From positions 913,853-977,852 of the forward strand of contig NW_019028985.1 of assembly GCF_002105155.1 (NCBI RefSeq): DNA of 64,000 nucleotides, given 5' to 3'. Each line of letters starts with the position of its first letter. The stretch's first letter is position 1. The translations under genes and the position numbers were made by a program. Positions 12,069 through 24,394 of the stretch are shown here, one piece after another. The notes under the pieces were generated by a model, which saw only the letters and a program-made list of their open reading frames with translations, made no database searches and had not been told where the DNA came from. The DNA comes from Lobosporangium transversale. Taxonomy: Eukaryota; Mortierellomycota; Mortierellomycetes; Mortierellales; Mortierellaceae.

Positions 12069-14577
12069 TCAAAACGCCCACGATTCCCACCCAAGAACAA
12101 TCGTGTCCTGCTTCTGCTCTTGCTCTGTCATCTCTTCTTTATCCATTACCGCTTCGATCTCGGCCACAAAAAGGCCCTTGGGGGCTTGTATATCGAGAGA
12201 AGCCTCGCCTTTACGCTTCTTAGTGATCTCGTTCTGGAACATGGTAGTATATGTGTGGTCCAAAAAGTCTTCCAGGTTATAAGAAGGCTTAGTGAACTGC
12301 TCGTTGAAGATCTTGGCCAATGTAGCGACGTTGGGCGCAAAATGGTTTTGAAGAGTCTACAGCAATAGTTTGTATAAACATGTATAAACATGTGCGTATC
12401 CTTGTCAAACCCAAACGAAAAAATAAAGCCACATGGCAGTGCCAAGGAGATAAAGTGAAAAAAAAAGACGTTTATCCAAGTTTTACCTGAATTTCCCATA
12501 ATGAACTTTGGAGTGCATTGGATTTCATTGGATCTGATTCGTTGTGGTTATATAAATCATTCTTCTCACCATTGGCTTGACCATGAATCAACTGCATACA
12601 TGTAGGATGACGTTTCAAAAGGTTATAAATGAGAGGGATAATGATGACAATAGAAGCAGGAGGACTGGATAATCCCAAGCGAGCCATACGTTTAATGAAG
12701 GCAGCAACCAATTGTGATGGTAATAGTCTAGTAGAGTTATAGAAAGGAGGAAAATAATAGTAATAATAATAATAGAGATATAGACGAGTGAGTAAGAACA
12801 AATTAATTCTCAGACATACCATTGTAGTCTTTATATCTTGCATTAAAAAAGAATAGTAGCTGTGTAATGAGAAAACATACGGTGATGACAGGAAAAGGTC
12901 TACCTGACTAAAGAAGCGAGCTCTGTACTTCACATGCATCAAGTTTCGATCGAACAACATGTAGAGTTTTCTGAAGAAGTCGGGATAATCTCTATAAAGT
13001 AATACATATAAAAAAAGCATAATCAGCGATTTACATTCAAAAATTCGAGGAGACGGAAGCAAGCTGACCTTTCTGACAACAGATTGCGTACAAGTTATGC
13101 TCTGTAATGAGGATGAAAAGACCTTTCAGTGCCAATAGACTTATGGCGCCTCCAGCGTTGTATGAATCAGTGAGGAAATCCATGAGCACAGTCGGTTGTG
13201 GCAAATGTGGAATGATACGTTTATGAACAATGAGTAAGGTCTTTTTGTAGATGGTGGTAGTAAAAGGTAGCCGAAGAATAGCAATCCAGCAGTCAGAGAA
13301 AACACGCTTGTGATTATAGAGCATCAGTAAGGGATGTTTTTTGACAGGTGTTGCTGAAGTATCCTTTGTCAAATCCTCTACAGTATCATCCTCATCGTCA
13401 TCAGAGAAGCCGAAAGTTTCGCCAGTGTATCCCTGTTTGTCATTGTTTGAATCAGGGTTTCCAGTCCAGAATTCGTCTAGCTCTTTAGCTTCAGTAGGCA
13501 TTGTTTTGAGAGTTTCCATAATGGAAAAGGAGTTTTCGAGGAGAAGCGAAAGTTTTTCTGGTGGTGCTTGGTTATTAGATTTTTGTTTCTAGAGAAAAGG
13601 ATCCATAAACACCACATGTTACTGAGTCTCTCCTGACATAAATTCGGGCGCAGGTTACAGTGACGTTCCTCTGAAAAAACTAGATGTTCTTACTTTTTTC
13701 TGTGGTGCTTTACTGTCCTTCTTAGGGGGCTCTCCTAATGCTGTATTGATAATAATGGCTGCATCTTTCAAAAAATAGAAGCGCAGGTCATCGTAGAATC
13801 CCAAGTACTTTTCTGTGAACTCGTTTAATAATGGCTGGCTCATGTTCGTACAGTTGAGGAGAGCCCCGACAATTCTTTGGTATAGGTCGTTGGCAAAGTG
13901 GTGTGTCCCTGACAAACTGCTCAGATAAGTTGATTCCACCTTAACCAAGTCCAGGAGGATTCTCAATGCAGGGACCTGAAGACCAGGTTCGAGCATATTT
14001 AGAATATTACAGACTCTGTTTTGATATTTTACGTAGTTGTCACGAAGCCATAATGTAACTGTTGCCTTCTTATCCTCCGTTGTTGCATTTTTGGGTCGTT
14101 GAAGCTCGCCTCTAGAAAGCATAGCAGAGAAGAGGCGAAAGAGAGCATGCATGGCGGCATGAATGATTTTTGGGGAATCGTTCTGTTGCAAGTTTTTTTT
14201 TTTTTTTTTTTTTTGATGTGTTTTGAATGTCAGTATATGTTTCCGTACGATATGGTATAGTGCATTTAACAATCCCCATTGTAACCTTTGATCAAGAGGG
14301 CCCTACCTCGCAATACTGAAGTAAAAGGACGATGTTGTTTAAATGCGTTTTGCTCTCTGCAACTTGCCGCTCCAAGAAGCGGATCTGATCCACTGCATCC
14401 TTAACCGCCTTCATCTTTGAAATAGTTTAAATATAAGAAAAAAGGTACTATGTCCGTTTAGTTTGCAGAGTTAACTATGTCGTTTGTTGTAATAGAATGT
14501 CATTATTGAATGTGGATAGCTCTTCTTACCGAGGGGTCTACTTTTGCTTCGGTGCGGGAACGCTTTGCAACAGCCAT
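12069..14577 (-). CDS. NOC4: Nucleolar complex protein 4 (Noc4)
   Basis: Small-subunit processome factor, CBF/Mak21 family. With Nop14 it supports 40S maturation and export (known for the yeast protein). Inferred 593 aa from seven exons: 14577-14530, 14414-14307, 14182-13694, 13588-13092, 12991-12881, 12727-12487 and 12356-12069, all GT-AG and phase-consistent. Diagnostic segments are the coiled start (VKDAVDQIRFLERQVAE), LNEFTEKYLGFYDDLRFYFL, LLALKGLFILITEHNLDYPDFF, KLYMLFDRNLMHVKYRARFF, VDLFLSSPLLPSQLVAAFIKR, PLIYNLLKRHPTCMQLI and the C-terminal NVATLAKIFNEQFTKPSYNLEDFLDHTY. An acidic patch (FSDDDEDD) precedes the conserved C-half. Its length is slightly above the yeast protein. The ATG at 14577 begins a basic MAVAKRSR start. 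Divergent from the mL45 gene, with a 238-bp spacer holding two A runs. Confidence 0.92.
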
Positions 14578-14815
14578 GTTGAAATGAAATGAAATGAAAT
14601 GAATTGAGTCCAACAAAGTAATAAACAACTACAAAAAAAAAAAAAAAAAAGAATGGGTTGTTTACATTTGTGTTGTGCAGTCACATGGGTTCCTTCAACA
14701 CATTTGTTCGGATCAGTTCTTCAAACATCTACATTAGTGCACAGAGGAAAAAAAAAAAAAAAAAAAAGAAACTTTCTTACACATTCACCATTCGACCTAT
14801 ATCTTTGAGTCCAAT

Positions 14816-15953
14816 ATGTTCCGATTGAGTTCTCGTTTGTCAGGAAACACGGCCTCTCAGGCCACTCAGTGCATTCGTACGCTTGCAATGTCTAACGAAT
14901 CAACAATGAGTGCAGTGCTCGGACCTGCCTATATGGCTCGTTTCCGTGGTGCCAGTGCTATTCTCGCTCAGTCTGCCTCGTATTCCAGTGTGCCACGTCA
15001 AATGACCCAAACAGTAACCTTGAAGGAGGTTGGCATCATGGGTATGCCACCGAGTTGACTTTGTATTTTATGCCTTCTCTGGTCGTGATATGGGTCTCAA
15101 TTTATAGTCCTAAAATCTCATGATTTCATGGAGTAATTTCTTTTCTGTGTCATAGACCCATACGTCATTCCTGAGAAAGAAAACCGCCCATCTTTGTTCA
15201 AGGATTACAAAAAGTGGATCAAATATGCCAAACTTCGTATGCGTAACACAGGAATGACGGCTGCCAGGTAAAAAAAATCCAACTGTGGATTGTTATTTCA
15301 TTTCGATCTGTGTCAAGAATACAGCAAGCCAACATAATTATGTTGTCTGTGCTTCCCGTCCCTTGCATAAACTAGTACTCTCGGCATGTGCTGGAAGCTT
15401 AAGGACTTTGGGATTACAGCGCGTTTCTTAGGAGAGTCTGAGGAGGCATACATTGGGATGAATGAAGCTTTTGCCAAAGGCGATCGAGGATACCTTGAAG
15501 AAATGTGTACTCCATCTATGTATGCAAAGCTCAAGAGTCAACTTAAGGATCGTGTTGGACGATATGAGTGGAGGTATCATGGTTTAGTTGAAAAACCTCA
15601 GATCGTATCTATCCGGCAAGGTCAGATTGGAGGCCATGTATTGATCCAGATGATTGTACGCTTGCATACAAACCAAGTAAGGACTCAGTGTTTATTTTTT
15701 TAGAGAAAAAAAAAAAAAAAAAAAAAAAAAAAAGCCAAAAGCCTATAGCTAATTATCGTTTTGATCTTGGCTCATCCTGATGATCATACTATTATAGAGC
15801 ATGGCCGTCTTTGACAAGAAAAACAAACAAGTTGCAGGAGACTTGAAGAGAATAACTCCTGTACTTGAATACATCGTCTTTCAGAGGTTTATCACAGATC
15901 CTGAGGATAACTGGAAGATCCTTGGCAAGGCTTCACCTGATATGAATGTATAG
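14816..15953 (+). CDS. Mitochondrial ribosomal protein mL45 / Mba1-type (Tim44-like domain)
   Basis: Inferred 264 aa from exons 14816-15041, 15156-15267, 15376-15676 and 15798-15953, all GT-AG and in phase. The N-terminus (MFRLSSRLSG) is rich in Arg/Ser and lacks acidic residues for about 25 residues, as expected for a mitochondrial presequence. The central and C-terminal part is a Tim44-like fold as in mL45/Mba1, which sits at the mitoribosome tunnel exit and aids membrane insertion of nascent chains: KDYKKWIKYAKLRMR, FLGESEEAYIGMNEAFAKGD, YEWRYHGLVEKPQIVSIRQG, HVLIQMIVRLHTNQSMAVFD and VLEYIVFQRFITDPEDNWKI. Length is close to yeast Mba1 and human mL45. Tim44 itself is unlikely because the protein lacks the long N-terminal Tim44 region. 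Intron 3 contains a long A run. Confidence 0.85.
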
Positions 15954-17525
15954 AATAAACTGAATACTTCGTTTAGTTGTATGCAGTAAATCATTTTATT
16001 CTTTTCTTTTCTTTATCCCCGATTCAACTGCTCCTTGGCTTCTATTACCGTGGACACGAAGGAGTGTCTCTTTTTTTTTACTTAATGTGTGTCTGAGAGC
16101 CTGTGCTGCTGCATAAACAAGGTTGACTATATCACGTTGTTTTGTCTGTATATTTGTCGTATGTGGTAGTCTAACAAATGCGGCGGTATGTAAATGTACG
16201 GGATTGATGGGAGCTGAGAGCATCCAGGACCTGTTCCCAGCTCAAATAAGACGAAATAGAACTATAGCTCAAATAGCATTTTCTTGTGCAGTTGCAGCGC
16301 AGATATGCCATTTCTACTGGACATTTGTGTTTGTTTTCATGTTGAATTCGGACGTTCTTCCCTTCTTACTTTTAAACTTGAGTTGACACCATGTACACTC
16401 GAATTGATCAGCAATAGTAAAATAAATATAAATATAAAAAATAGAAGCATAATCAAAACCAAAGAATGGACAATCAGGGGTAACTGTAACTGTTTGTTTT
16501 GAATGTGAGTATAATCCACAAATGTCAGTGCATTCATGGCCATGCAATCTCTTTTCTTTCTTTAGATATTTTACCTTTTTTTTTTCTCTCTTTTTTCTTT
16601 TTGTAGTCGTACATTTCGGGAAGAAGAGAAAGAGTGAGAAAGAGTGAGTGAGAGTGAGAGTGAGAGTGAGAATGAGAGTGAGAGTAAAGAAGAGTATAAG
16701 TGAAATGAGAGCCTTTAAAGTCAATCCCATTTCTCATATTATTTTTTATATATATTATCGGCCATTAGCACCTCTATTGCAGACATCAGAGCCCTTGCTT
16801 TGTGCTACCATGACCAACCAAAAAGCAAACAGACCACCTGTCTTCATTGAATGAACATGCTTGATCTGTGTACAAAATGAAGTGAATGTTCAGGATGTCT
16901 ACTATTGCCACAGCAATAGCAACAACAATAACAGAACCCTGCCCAAGTGCCTCAAATAAGTAAACACTAAATAATGACAGCGCGTATCTGTATGGGTGTG
17001 AATGTGTAGATGTGAATGTAAGTGTGAGTGTGAGTGTGAGTGTTTGTATGGCGGATGTGAGTGTGTTCCTGAGTGATTTAGACTGTTAGACTATGGATTG
17101 GTTTTTATTTCTACCGTCTCCTGGGAGCAACAGACAGTTGAAAGAAGGCAGGACCCCCACCCTCTCTTTTCCCCTTTTTTTTTTCTCTCTCTCTCTCCCT
17201 CTCTCTCTCCTCATCCCTCTCTCCTTTTGCTATCGTTTCTCATCTTTCCTCATCTATTTCCATTCATTCACATCCATTCATTCTGTAGCTTCTCCTCTCT
17301 TCTCCTCTCGCTTTGTTATTTTTTTATTTTTTTCCTGCCGTTCAGGCATTACTTGCCGTCACATTCGCATCTTTTCGGCCATTCATCAAGTATCACTTTT
17401 TTCTCCTCTCCCTGTTCTCTCTCAGAATCATAAAATAAGCCTCCTCCGCATTCCTTAGTCAATAGTCAAGGTCTTCTCTTTTTTTTTTTTTTTTTTTTTT
17501 CAGCCTTCGCTTCCGCATCACGACT
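15954..17525. other. Intergenic region, low complexity
   Basis: No supported gene. It contains GAGAGT/GTGAGT-type tandem repeats (about 16624-16690 and 17000-17045) and a long pyrimidine-rich tract (17161-17420) with a T run at 17480-17500. The tract probably belongs to the promoter or leader of the RhoGAP gene. Confidence 0.5.
17161..17420 (+). promoter_or_regulatory. CT-rich promoter/leader tract of the RhoGAP gene
   Basis: A strongly pyrimidine-biased stretch of the kind seen just upstream of many fungal transcription starts. The assignment is by position and composition only. Confidence 0.35.
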
Positions 17526-17922
17526 GTAAGTCATCACACTTGTCTTTTATATTTTTGTCATTTTACCAATTATGAAGATATTTATATGTATAATTGGAAG
17601 TAAAAAGGTCGTAAAGATGTTGGGTTAGCTCTTCTACGTTTGAAACATGAAACTAAAGATGGTTGACATAATGTGCAACAGCCAGCATTAGTATGCCTTT
17701 TTCTTTACCCCAACCCCTACTTTTCTTACCATCCTATCCACCCCCTTTGGCTCTTTGCCTGCATGTTACACGTTGCGCTTTATAAGCTCATCGACATCTC
17801 TCTGTGGTTCAATGTTTAAAAATGCGCTTCATAACGTGCATTAGTCGCATATTTGTCTGCCATATTGAAGTAACCATCCTAATCAAACTCACTCTGTCCT
17901 ACATTTAACGCTGATCCAACAG
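17526..17922 (+). other. Probable 5'-UTR intron of the RhoGAP gene
   Basis: The donor GTAAGT after CGACT (17521-17525) and the acceptor CCAACAG ending at 17922 bracket about 397 bases just upstream of the ATG at 17936. It is inferred from splice signals alone. Confidence 0.35.
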
Positions 17923-17935
17923 TCGTCCACTTTCC

Positions 17936-20900
17936 ATGTCTCAAGGCACTCGGTCGGACCAGTCCATGCCCCAAGATCAGGCTTCGGAGCACAGCAATGA
18001 TCCCGCTATGCAGCAGCTCCTCTCAGAGCGCAATTCGCTGAGGTCCCAAAATGATCAGTTGTGGAAAATCATCGAAAAGCAGCGCATTATCATCCAAAAT
18101 TTACAAAAGGATATTGTCAAGATTACTGCCGAACGAGATCACCTTCGTAGCAGCGGTGCACCCAATCATGTAACTGGAATGCCAACACCCGGTTCATCTA
18201 CGTCATCCTTGGAGCAAGGACAACAACAACAGCAGCAGCAGTCTAGTGCTCATCACCAATACCCACCAAACCATTCCAACCAGCAGCACTATCAACAGTC
18301 TCAACAACAACATCAATATCAGCAACAGCAACAGCAACAGCATCGCACCAAGCGAACCCCTGAACGGCACAACCAAGACCCCACCGACTCTGCACCTGCA
18401 CAGACGACTGCTGTCACTAGCGAACGAGACCTTGAGCTGGCCTCAGGATCTAATCCCAACGCATCCTTTTCATCAACAGCATCCTCTACAGATTATCGGC
18501 AGCAGCAGCCTCAACAGTCTCAGAATCGTGGTCATCATGACAACCAGGCATCTAGACACCCTGTTAACTCACGTAAATCTCGCCCCAATGCTCTACCATT
18601 GACACCTTCTTCAAATTCTGAAGCTGAATCAGAAGGATTTAAAACTGAATACGTTCAAGACGACACACAAGTAGGAAACAGTGGTTATGAATACACCAAT
18701 GGGAGCCATTATGATCAAATTCAATCCTTTCCCACAACGGCTGATGACGAAAAACCACGGGGCATCTCTGAACAAGAGCTTCAGACCACAGCGGCATCAA
18801 ACCGAACCCACCATCAGGGAGCAATCCATGCCTCTACTCTAGTTAGCCATCATGACAGAGATCCTCGCATCTTGGCTGGCCGATCGGAATCCAACCACTC
18901 TCTGGATGGTAAGATACTTTTGATTAAACTCGGAGGTTTTCGTTAATTTGAAAAAAAAAAAAAAAAAAAAAAAAAAAGACAGAAATGCTGACATAATTGA
19001 CTTTTTTTTTATGGATAAATTTACAAAATTTAATTAGCCCCTCGTAACATCTCAAGTAGCATTGTTATTGCGCCCCACCTCATGCCTCACCTTCCTCCTC
19101 GTTCGCCGAGACGTGAGCGTCGAGATGACCACAATGTGTCTCCTAATACGTCGGATAACGAGGACGAGCAACAGCAACCACGACATGGCGCTGGACGAAA
19201 GGGGTACTCTGCTCCACTTCTCAGTCCTATACGAGCTAGAGGTGATATTGGATCAGATCAACCTTCTCCGATGTCTCCTATAACACAACACCATTTCCAA
19301 GAGGGACAGGATGTCCGAGCCGCATCTGCGAACAAGCACTCTGCGATACAGGCAAACACATACGATTCAGTGTCAGATTACGATATGGCTCAACAACACT
19401 CCATGTGCTCGCCAGCAATACCAGGGTCTCAAGGAGCATCCACCAGCACCCGCAAAGCAGGCTCTGGTCAAACTCCAACAATCTCCGCCAATGTTATCCC
19501 ACAGGTGATTACTTCTCAAGACAACGGGCCGTCATCTCCTACAAGCGCTAATCCGCATTCGATGCCTACCTCGCCCATTGCAGCCATTATCGATCAGGAC
19601 GCCGAGAAGTTCAGGGTATATATAAATAAGATGAATTCCCCTAATCGCAAGGGTGCTCCAAATTCATTGCATCCTAATGTTGACAGCCAAGAACATGCAA
19701 CTGCTCTTGGCCAGGCTGTGGCTCTGGAAAACATTCAATCACAAATTGAGCTCCAGAATCAACTCATGGCTCAAGTTCAAAGTAAGGAGGCATATTCTCT
19801 ATACAGCTGAAATCAATGTCTATAAAATCATTTGTTTTCCTACTGTTTTAGCGTTATGCTCACTATAGTGTTTAACATATAATAGGTGCTGGTGGCCGAG
19901 TAATGCATAATGGACATCCTCAAAATCAATGGAACGCTGTTAATCCTAATATAGATACTTCTATCAACCCAGATGGCAGTTATCAAGAGGAGAACTGGAG
20001 TGAGCAACCAGTCGCACAAGCTCCACTACAGGTTGAAAATCGTGAAAGACGACGTGAATCATCGCTCCCTCCTCCCACGGAGGGATACCCAAAGATCAGT
20101 GCCCGCTCCACATCCCACCACCGCGATGAAGAGGAGGCTAACAGAGACTATGCCGCACCTTCTCCTCCAAGACGTCATGATTCACAGCCGATTGTTGAGA
20201 GCTCTAGTGCTACAGCACGTTCAGGTTCACCTACACCATCTGGAAACTCATCTCTCACCAACACATTGCCCAATGCTCAAGGGCAATCGCGAAATGGGCC
20301 AACTGTCCATCAGCAGGCATTCCATATGTTTGGTGAAAATCTAGAGTTCGTCTCTATCCTTATAGTGGGCAGCAACATCAAAACCAATGACAGAGGCAAG
20401 GAATTGTTGACGTTCTTAGTTTCCATTGGCCAAGAAATGCAGGGTAAAGATGGAATGATCCCCCACAAGGAAGACGAAGAGCTATGGCGAGTTGAAAAAC
20501 AATACATTGACTTTGTGAATTTAGATTCAAAGGTATACTTACGAACTATAACTTCATAGGAATTTGGCTTGTTTGCAATGCAGAATATGTGTAGTAAACT
20601 AAACCACATTTCGATCTGACCCTTCTAGCTGCGTATCACGCAATCCAGAAGTGTCGTCAATAGCCTGCCGAGACTTCCTGACAAGAGTCTTTTCAGCACG
20701 CATGCGCCCTCGAAGGTTGATGCTCGCAAAGTTGCTCTGGAGCAATATTTGCAGCAATTAGCGTCGCTTCGTATCAAAGACACTCGCGATCTTTGTGAGT
20801 TTTTGAGCACAAACGTTGTTGAGCGCGTTGAGCGTGGTCAACGGAGGGAGGGTCAAGACCCTGGCTGGAAGGAGGGCTATCTAACTAAACGTGGTAAAAA

Positions 20901-21722
20901 CTTTGGGGGATGGAAGACACGCTTTTTTGTCTTGAAAGGCCCAGTCTTGGAGTATTTTGATTCGGTAAGCATGTCTAAACTTTTGCATCTCTCATTTTTT
21001 ATTTCCCTCTTCTCCCTTGCTAATACATCTTCACTATTTCACTATTTGTTATGTTGAGCAGAAAGATGGCCATCATCTTGGATCTATCTCTTTAGTCTAT
21101 GCTCAGATTGGTCGTCAGCAAAGCCAAGATAAACAGGATGGGGATGGCAAAGACAACAATATGGCGGACCCCAACTCATACCGACACGCTTTCCTAATTC
21201 TTGAGCCTAAGAAGGGTCAGACAGCGGCAGACGCAAAGCGTAACCCTAGTAGTGTGACACGTCATGTCCTCTGCGCTGAAACAGACGAAGAGCGTGATGA
21301 ATGGGTGGATGCATTACTTCGATACGTTGGAAAGGATTCAGCAGACCAGCTTGAATCTAACGAAGAGAAAAGGCTAGGAAAGAGAATGCCTGACATTCAA
21401 AAGGTTGCTGCCACACCCATCAAAGAGCTTACATCTGTTAAAGGCAACGAGAAGTTGCTTTTGAATCAAGAAGCATATGAAAGACAACAGCGCTCTGTCC
21501 CACCTTCCCCATCTGCTCAGCAATTCTATCAGGGTAAAGGTGGCAACGTACCGCAGTCGCCGACAGTAAATGGCATGTCTCTCGAGGATCGACACTCACA
21601 CGAAAGACAATCTGCTGAAGGCCAGTACTCAACCAACAACAGGAGTAATCTTAATCTATCTGCTGAGCTAGACCAACAGCAGCAGGGGTCCTTGGGCCAT
21701 CAACACCCGCAGCAGCATTATC

Positions 21723-21753
<31 letters not shown>

Positions 21754-21981
21754 GCAGCAGCAGCAGCAGTATCAGCAGCAATACCAGCAGCAACAGCAAT
21801 ACCAGCAGCAACAGCAATACCAGCAGCAACAACAATATCAGCAGCAACAGCAATATCAGCAGCAACAACAATACCAGCAGCAACAACAGCTACCGCCACA
21901 GCAGTTGCCCCGAAATCAGTCATCACATTCACTCAATCAATCTCAAGATGATGTATGTTATTGATGCATGTGCTACAAGCG

Positions 21982-22016
<35 letters not shown>

Positions 22017-23143
22017 AATGCAAGCCTAAATTATACTTATTTATTAGAGCTCGTCATCCAAATCATCGCAAGAAGCGCCTGCTCCAATTCCAGTTCCGGC
22101 TCCATCCTTGACACCTCAAGAAGTAGCAGAGAAGAAGCAGCGTTCTCGTATGACTTTCCATTGGCCTAAAAAGGCCGCTAAGGAAGAGACAGTAGTACCA
22201 GAACCAGTGGCGACCACACCGCCACAAAGCACTGCACAGGATTCTTACCGCTTGAGAAACTTTTTAGGAAAATCTAACAACTCAAGCAGCAACATTAATA
22301 ATCCTAATAATAGCAATGGCTCTCAGGGACAACAGTACGCAACTGGACCTGGACAAGGTTCGAGCCATCAGACAATCGTCCGACAAGTCTTTGGGGTCTC
22401 ACTTGAACAAGCGGTTGACCAAGCTCGAGTTCAGCCTGGTTATGAGTTACCTGCGGTTGTTTATCGATGCATTGAGTATTTGAACGCTCATAAAGCTAAG
22501 CTTGAGGAAGGAATCTATAGATTGAACGGATCTTCAGCTGTGATCAAGGGTTTAAAGGATCGGTTTAATCAAGAAGGCGATGTGCCGCTCTTGGCAAGTG
22601 AGGAATATTACGACATCCATGCTGTTGCGGGCTTATTGAAGCTTTTCCTTCGCGATTTGCCATCGTCTGTTCTTACACGAGAGTTACACAAGGATTTCCT
22701 TCAAGTAATTGGTACGACCTTCAAAAGTTAAAACACTACTCTTTTTCTTATTGTCAAATGAGGACTGCTTTGTATAAACTGCTTTAACGCTTTTTTTTTT
22801 ATTTTTATTTTTAGAATTGGCGAGTCGAGCTGACCGCGTGAACGAGCTAACACGACTTGTGGCAGAATTGCCAGAGGTGAACTACACGCTACTACGAGCG
22901 TTGACGGCACATTTGATTGAGATCGTGGAGAATGCAGATATCAATAAGATGACTGCACGCAATGTTGGCATTGTATTCTCACCAACACTAGGCATTCCTG
23001 CAGGAGTCTTTGCGCTGTTGATGTCAGATTTTGATCAGATCTTCCACACGAACGATGGGCGAATCATGCCTTTGGAGAACTATGACGGACGGAGAGGCAA
23101 TATTCCAGATGCTAATAATAATTCCGAAGGCATGGTGGCATAA
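17936..23143 (+). CDS. Bem3-like PX-PH-RhoGAP protein
   Basis: Rho-family GTPase-activating protein, probably acting on Cdc42 at polarity sites (known for yeast Bem3). Inferred 1527 aa from exons 17936-18908, 19038-19781, 19886-20532, 20629-20964, 21062-21952, 22048-22711 and 22815-23143, all GT-AG and in phase. Residues about 25-65 form a coiled coil (LLSERNSLRSQNDQLWKIIE). A long Q/S/H-rich disordered region follows. A PX-like domain lies at about 717-850 (LPRLPDKSLFS), PH at about 865-985 (GYLTKRGKNFGGWKTRFFVL ... DERDEWVDALLRYV), polyQ/QQY at about 1120-1176, and RhoGAP at about 1311-1500 with the arginine finger in EGIYRLNGSS and the NVGIVFSPTLG helix. The domain order equals Bem3. PX detection is the weakest call. 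Introns 1 and 5 carry long A runs. Confidence 0.92.
21719..21903 (+). repeat. CAA/CAG polyglutamine tract in the RhoGAP gene
   Basis: Mixed CAA/CAG codons give a pure Q run followed by several copies of a QQQQQY unit (CAGCAACAGCAATAC-like, 15-18 bp). It lies between the PH and RhoGAP domains. Mixed codons suggest an old but still length-variable tract. Confidence 0.9.
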
Positions 23144-23339
23144 AAATGAAAGACAAAGAGACAAAAAGGCGTAGCCAGGGGCTCGTTTTGTTTCAAGTCT
23201 TAAATAATCCACAATTATATATTACATTTACACTACTTACTACAACATCATAACCTAATAAATAATCTTAATGACCAATATGATCATTCAAAATTGCTTG
23301 CTTTAATAATTTTTTGTTTATCAGAATCAGGTTCTGATC

Positions 23340-23723
23340 TTATAAAAGACATTCCTCCAACTTCTCCAATCTCTTCTCTGCGAGGTCGATTAAATCCTCC
23401 AATCTCTCCATGTAGTCGTCTTGAGTGGTTGAATGGAGCCATGCACGTTGAACAAGATGTCCGTACTGTCTAGGAGGATCGGAAGGCTTCTTGTTGATTA
23501 GAGCGTCTTCGTATGCTTTAGTTAAATCCTCAAACTCTTCATGGCGACGTGACAAGGCAATTTCTAACATCGAATTTCGGTCGCCAGCATGATGGTGTTT
23601 CTTTCCAGAGTAAGGAAAAGAAGGCGTACTTGCGCTTCTCGAACTCAATGGATCTAATGGTGATGAAAACTTGGTCTGATTCATATTAATACACCCGCAA
23701 CATACGTTTAAGAAAGATGGCAT
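23340..23723 (-). CDS. Small coiled-coil protein, unknown
   Basis: 127 aa, single exon. It starts with a Cys-rich MPSFLNVCCGC; an alternative start is the Met at residue 14. A Ser/Pro region is followed by a charged helical C-half: SMLEIALSRRHEEFEDLTKA, then RLEDLIDLAEKRLEKLEECL. No domain is recognised. The helical C-half and intact frame support coding. It is convergent with the RhoGAP gene (196 bases apart). CCGC near the N-terminus could be lipidated, but there is no Gly2 for myristoylation. Confidence 0.6.
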   Translation of the reverse strand: MPSFLNVCCGCINMNQTKFSSPLDPLSSRSASTPSFPYSGKKHHHAGDRNSMLEIALSRRHEEFEDLTKAYEDALINKKPSDPPRQYGHLVQRAWLHSTTQDDYMERLEDLIDLAEKRLEKLEECLL

Positions 23724-24394
23724 GCTTTAATGCGTTTTTATACATGTTTAGAGTATATATATATCAATACGGAATATGTTTTAAATCTTTATTTTATCAT
23801 CGGCGACAATATCGCCGATAAACCTATGCCCTTGGATTCACTCAAGGATTAGATCAATTTAGCATTGATTGAGTGACGGAAATGTTTATTTTAATCAATG
23901 CCAAAGAGGATACCTCTTTTCTCTAGCTTCTATTGCATCAGAAATATCTCGTTTCAGTATAGTGCGCGTCTTACTTCACGTTGATATGGAAGCATATCAA
24001 TTCCTCCAATAAACACCCGAACTAAATTATTTAGTTCTTTTTCTGTCTATAATGAAATTGGCAGAGATGTGGAACTAAGTTAAAGTAATAAACAATGGGT
24101 TGTGCGTGAATGAGCGGACATGTTCATTATTCTCGGTCAATGCTCGATGTTTTGATTGCCTAATGGAGGCGGCAATGATACAACGCTTGTGGCGTTGACA
24201 AGGTGTACTGAAGCCCTGCAGGCGTATGTGACTATGGAGCACATTCGTGTAGTTTAACGATGTTGATGAGTATCTTCGTCTTTATTATCACCCGGTTTGT
24301 CTTATCTCTCGAGTCAAGGGAGTATTTTTGACAGGAATTATCTTCATTTCGGCCTATTCTGGCTTTGGGATAATCCTTTACTTCCTAGACACGG
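23724..24394. other. Intergenic, possible upstream exon material
   Basis: AT-rich. A stretch at about 24250-24390 encodes a hydrophobic helix-like segment in one frame (GVFLTGIIFISAYSGFGIIL), and an acceptor-like cttcctag ends at 24390. This could be an unseen upstream exon or intron of the following gene, but no consistent model was found. Confidence 0.35.

Noticed and set aside
14182-14272. Start of NOC4 exon 3 at the Met at 14272
   Set aside because: That stretch contains poly-Lys from an A run and is intron; the exon begins at 14182 after an acceptor and joins in phase to exon 2.
21651-21932. Val/Ala- and Leu-rich minus-strand ORFs opposite the polyQ tract
   Set aside because: They are the reverse complement of CAA/CAG codons and carry no independent information.
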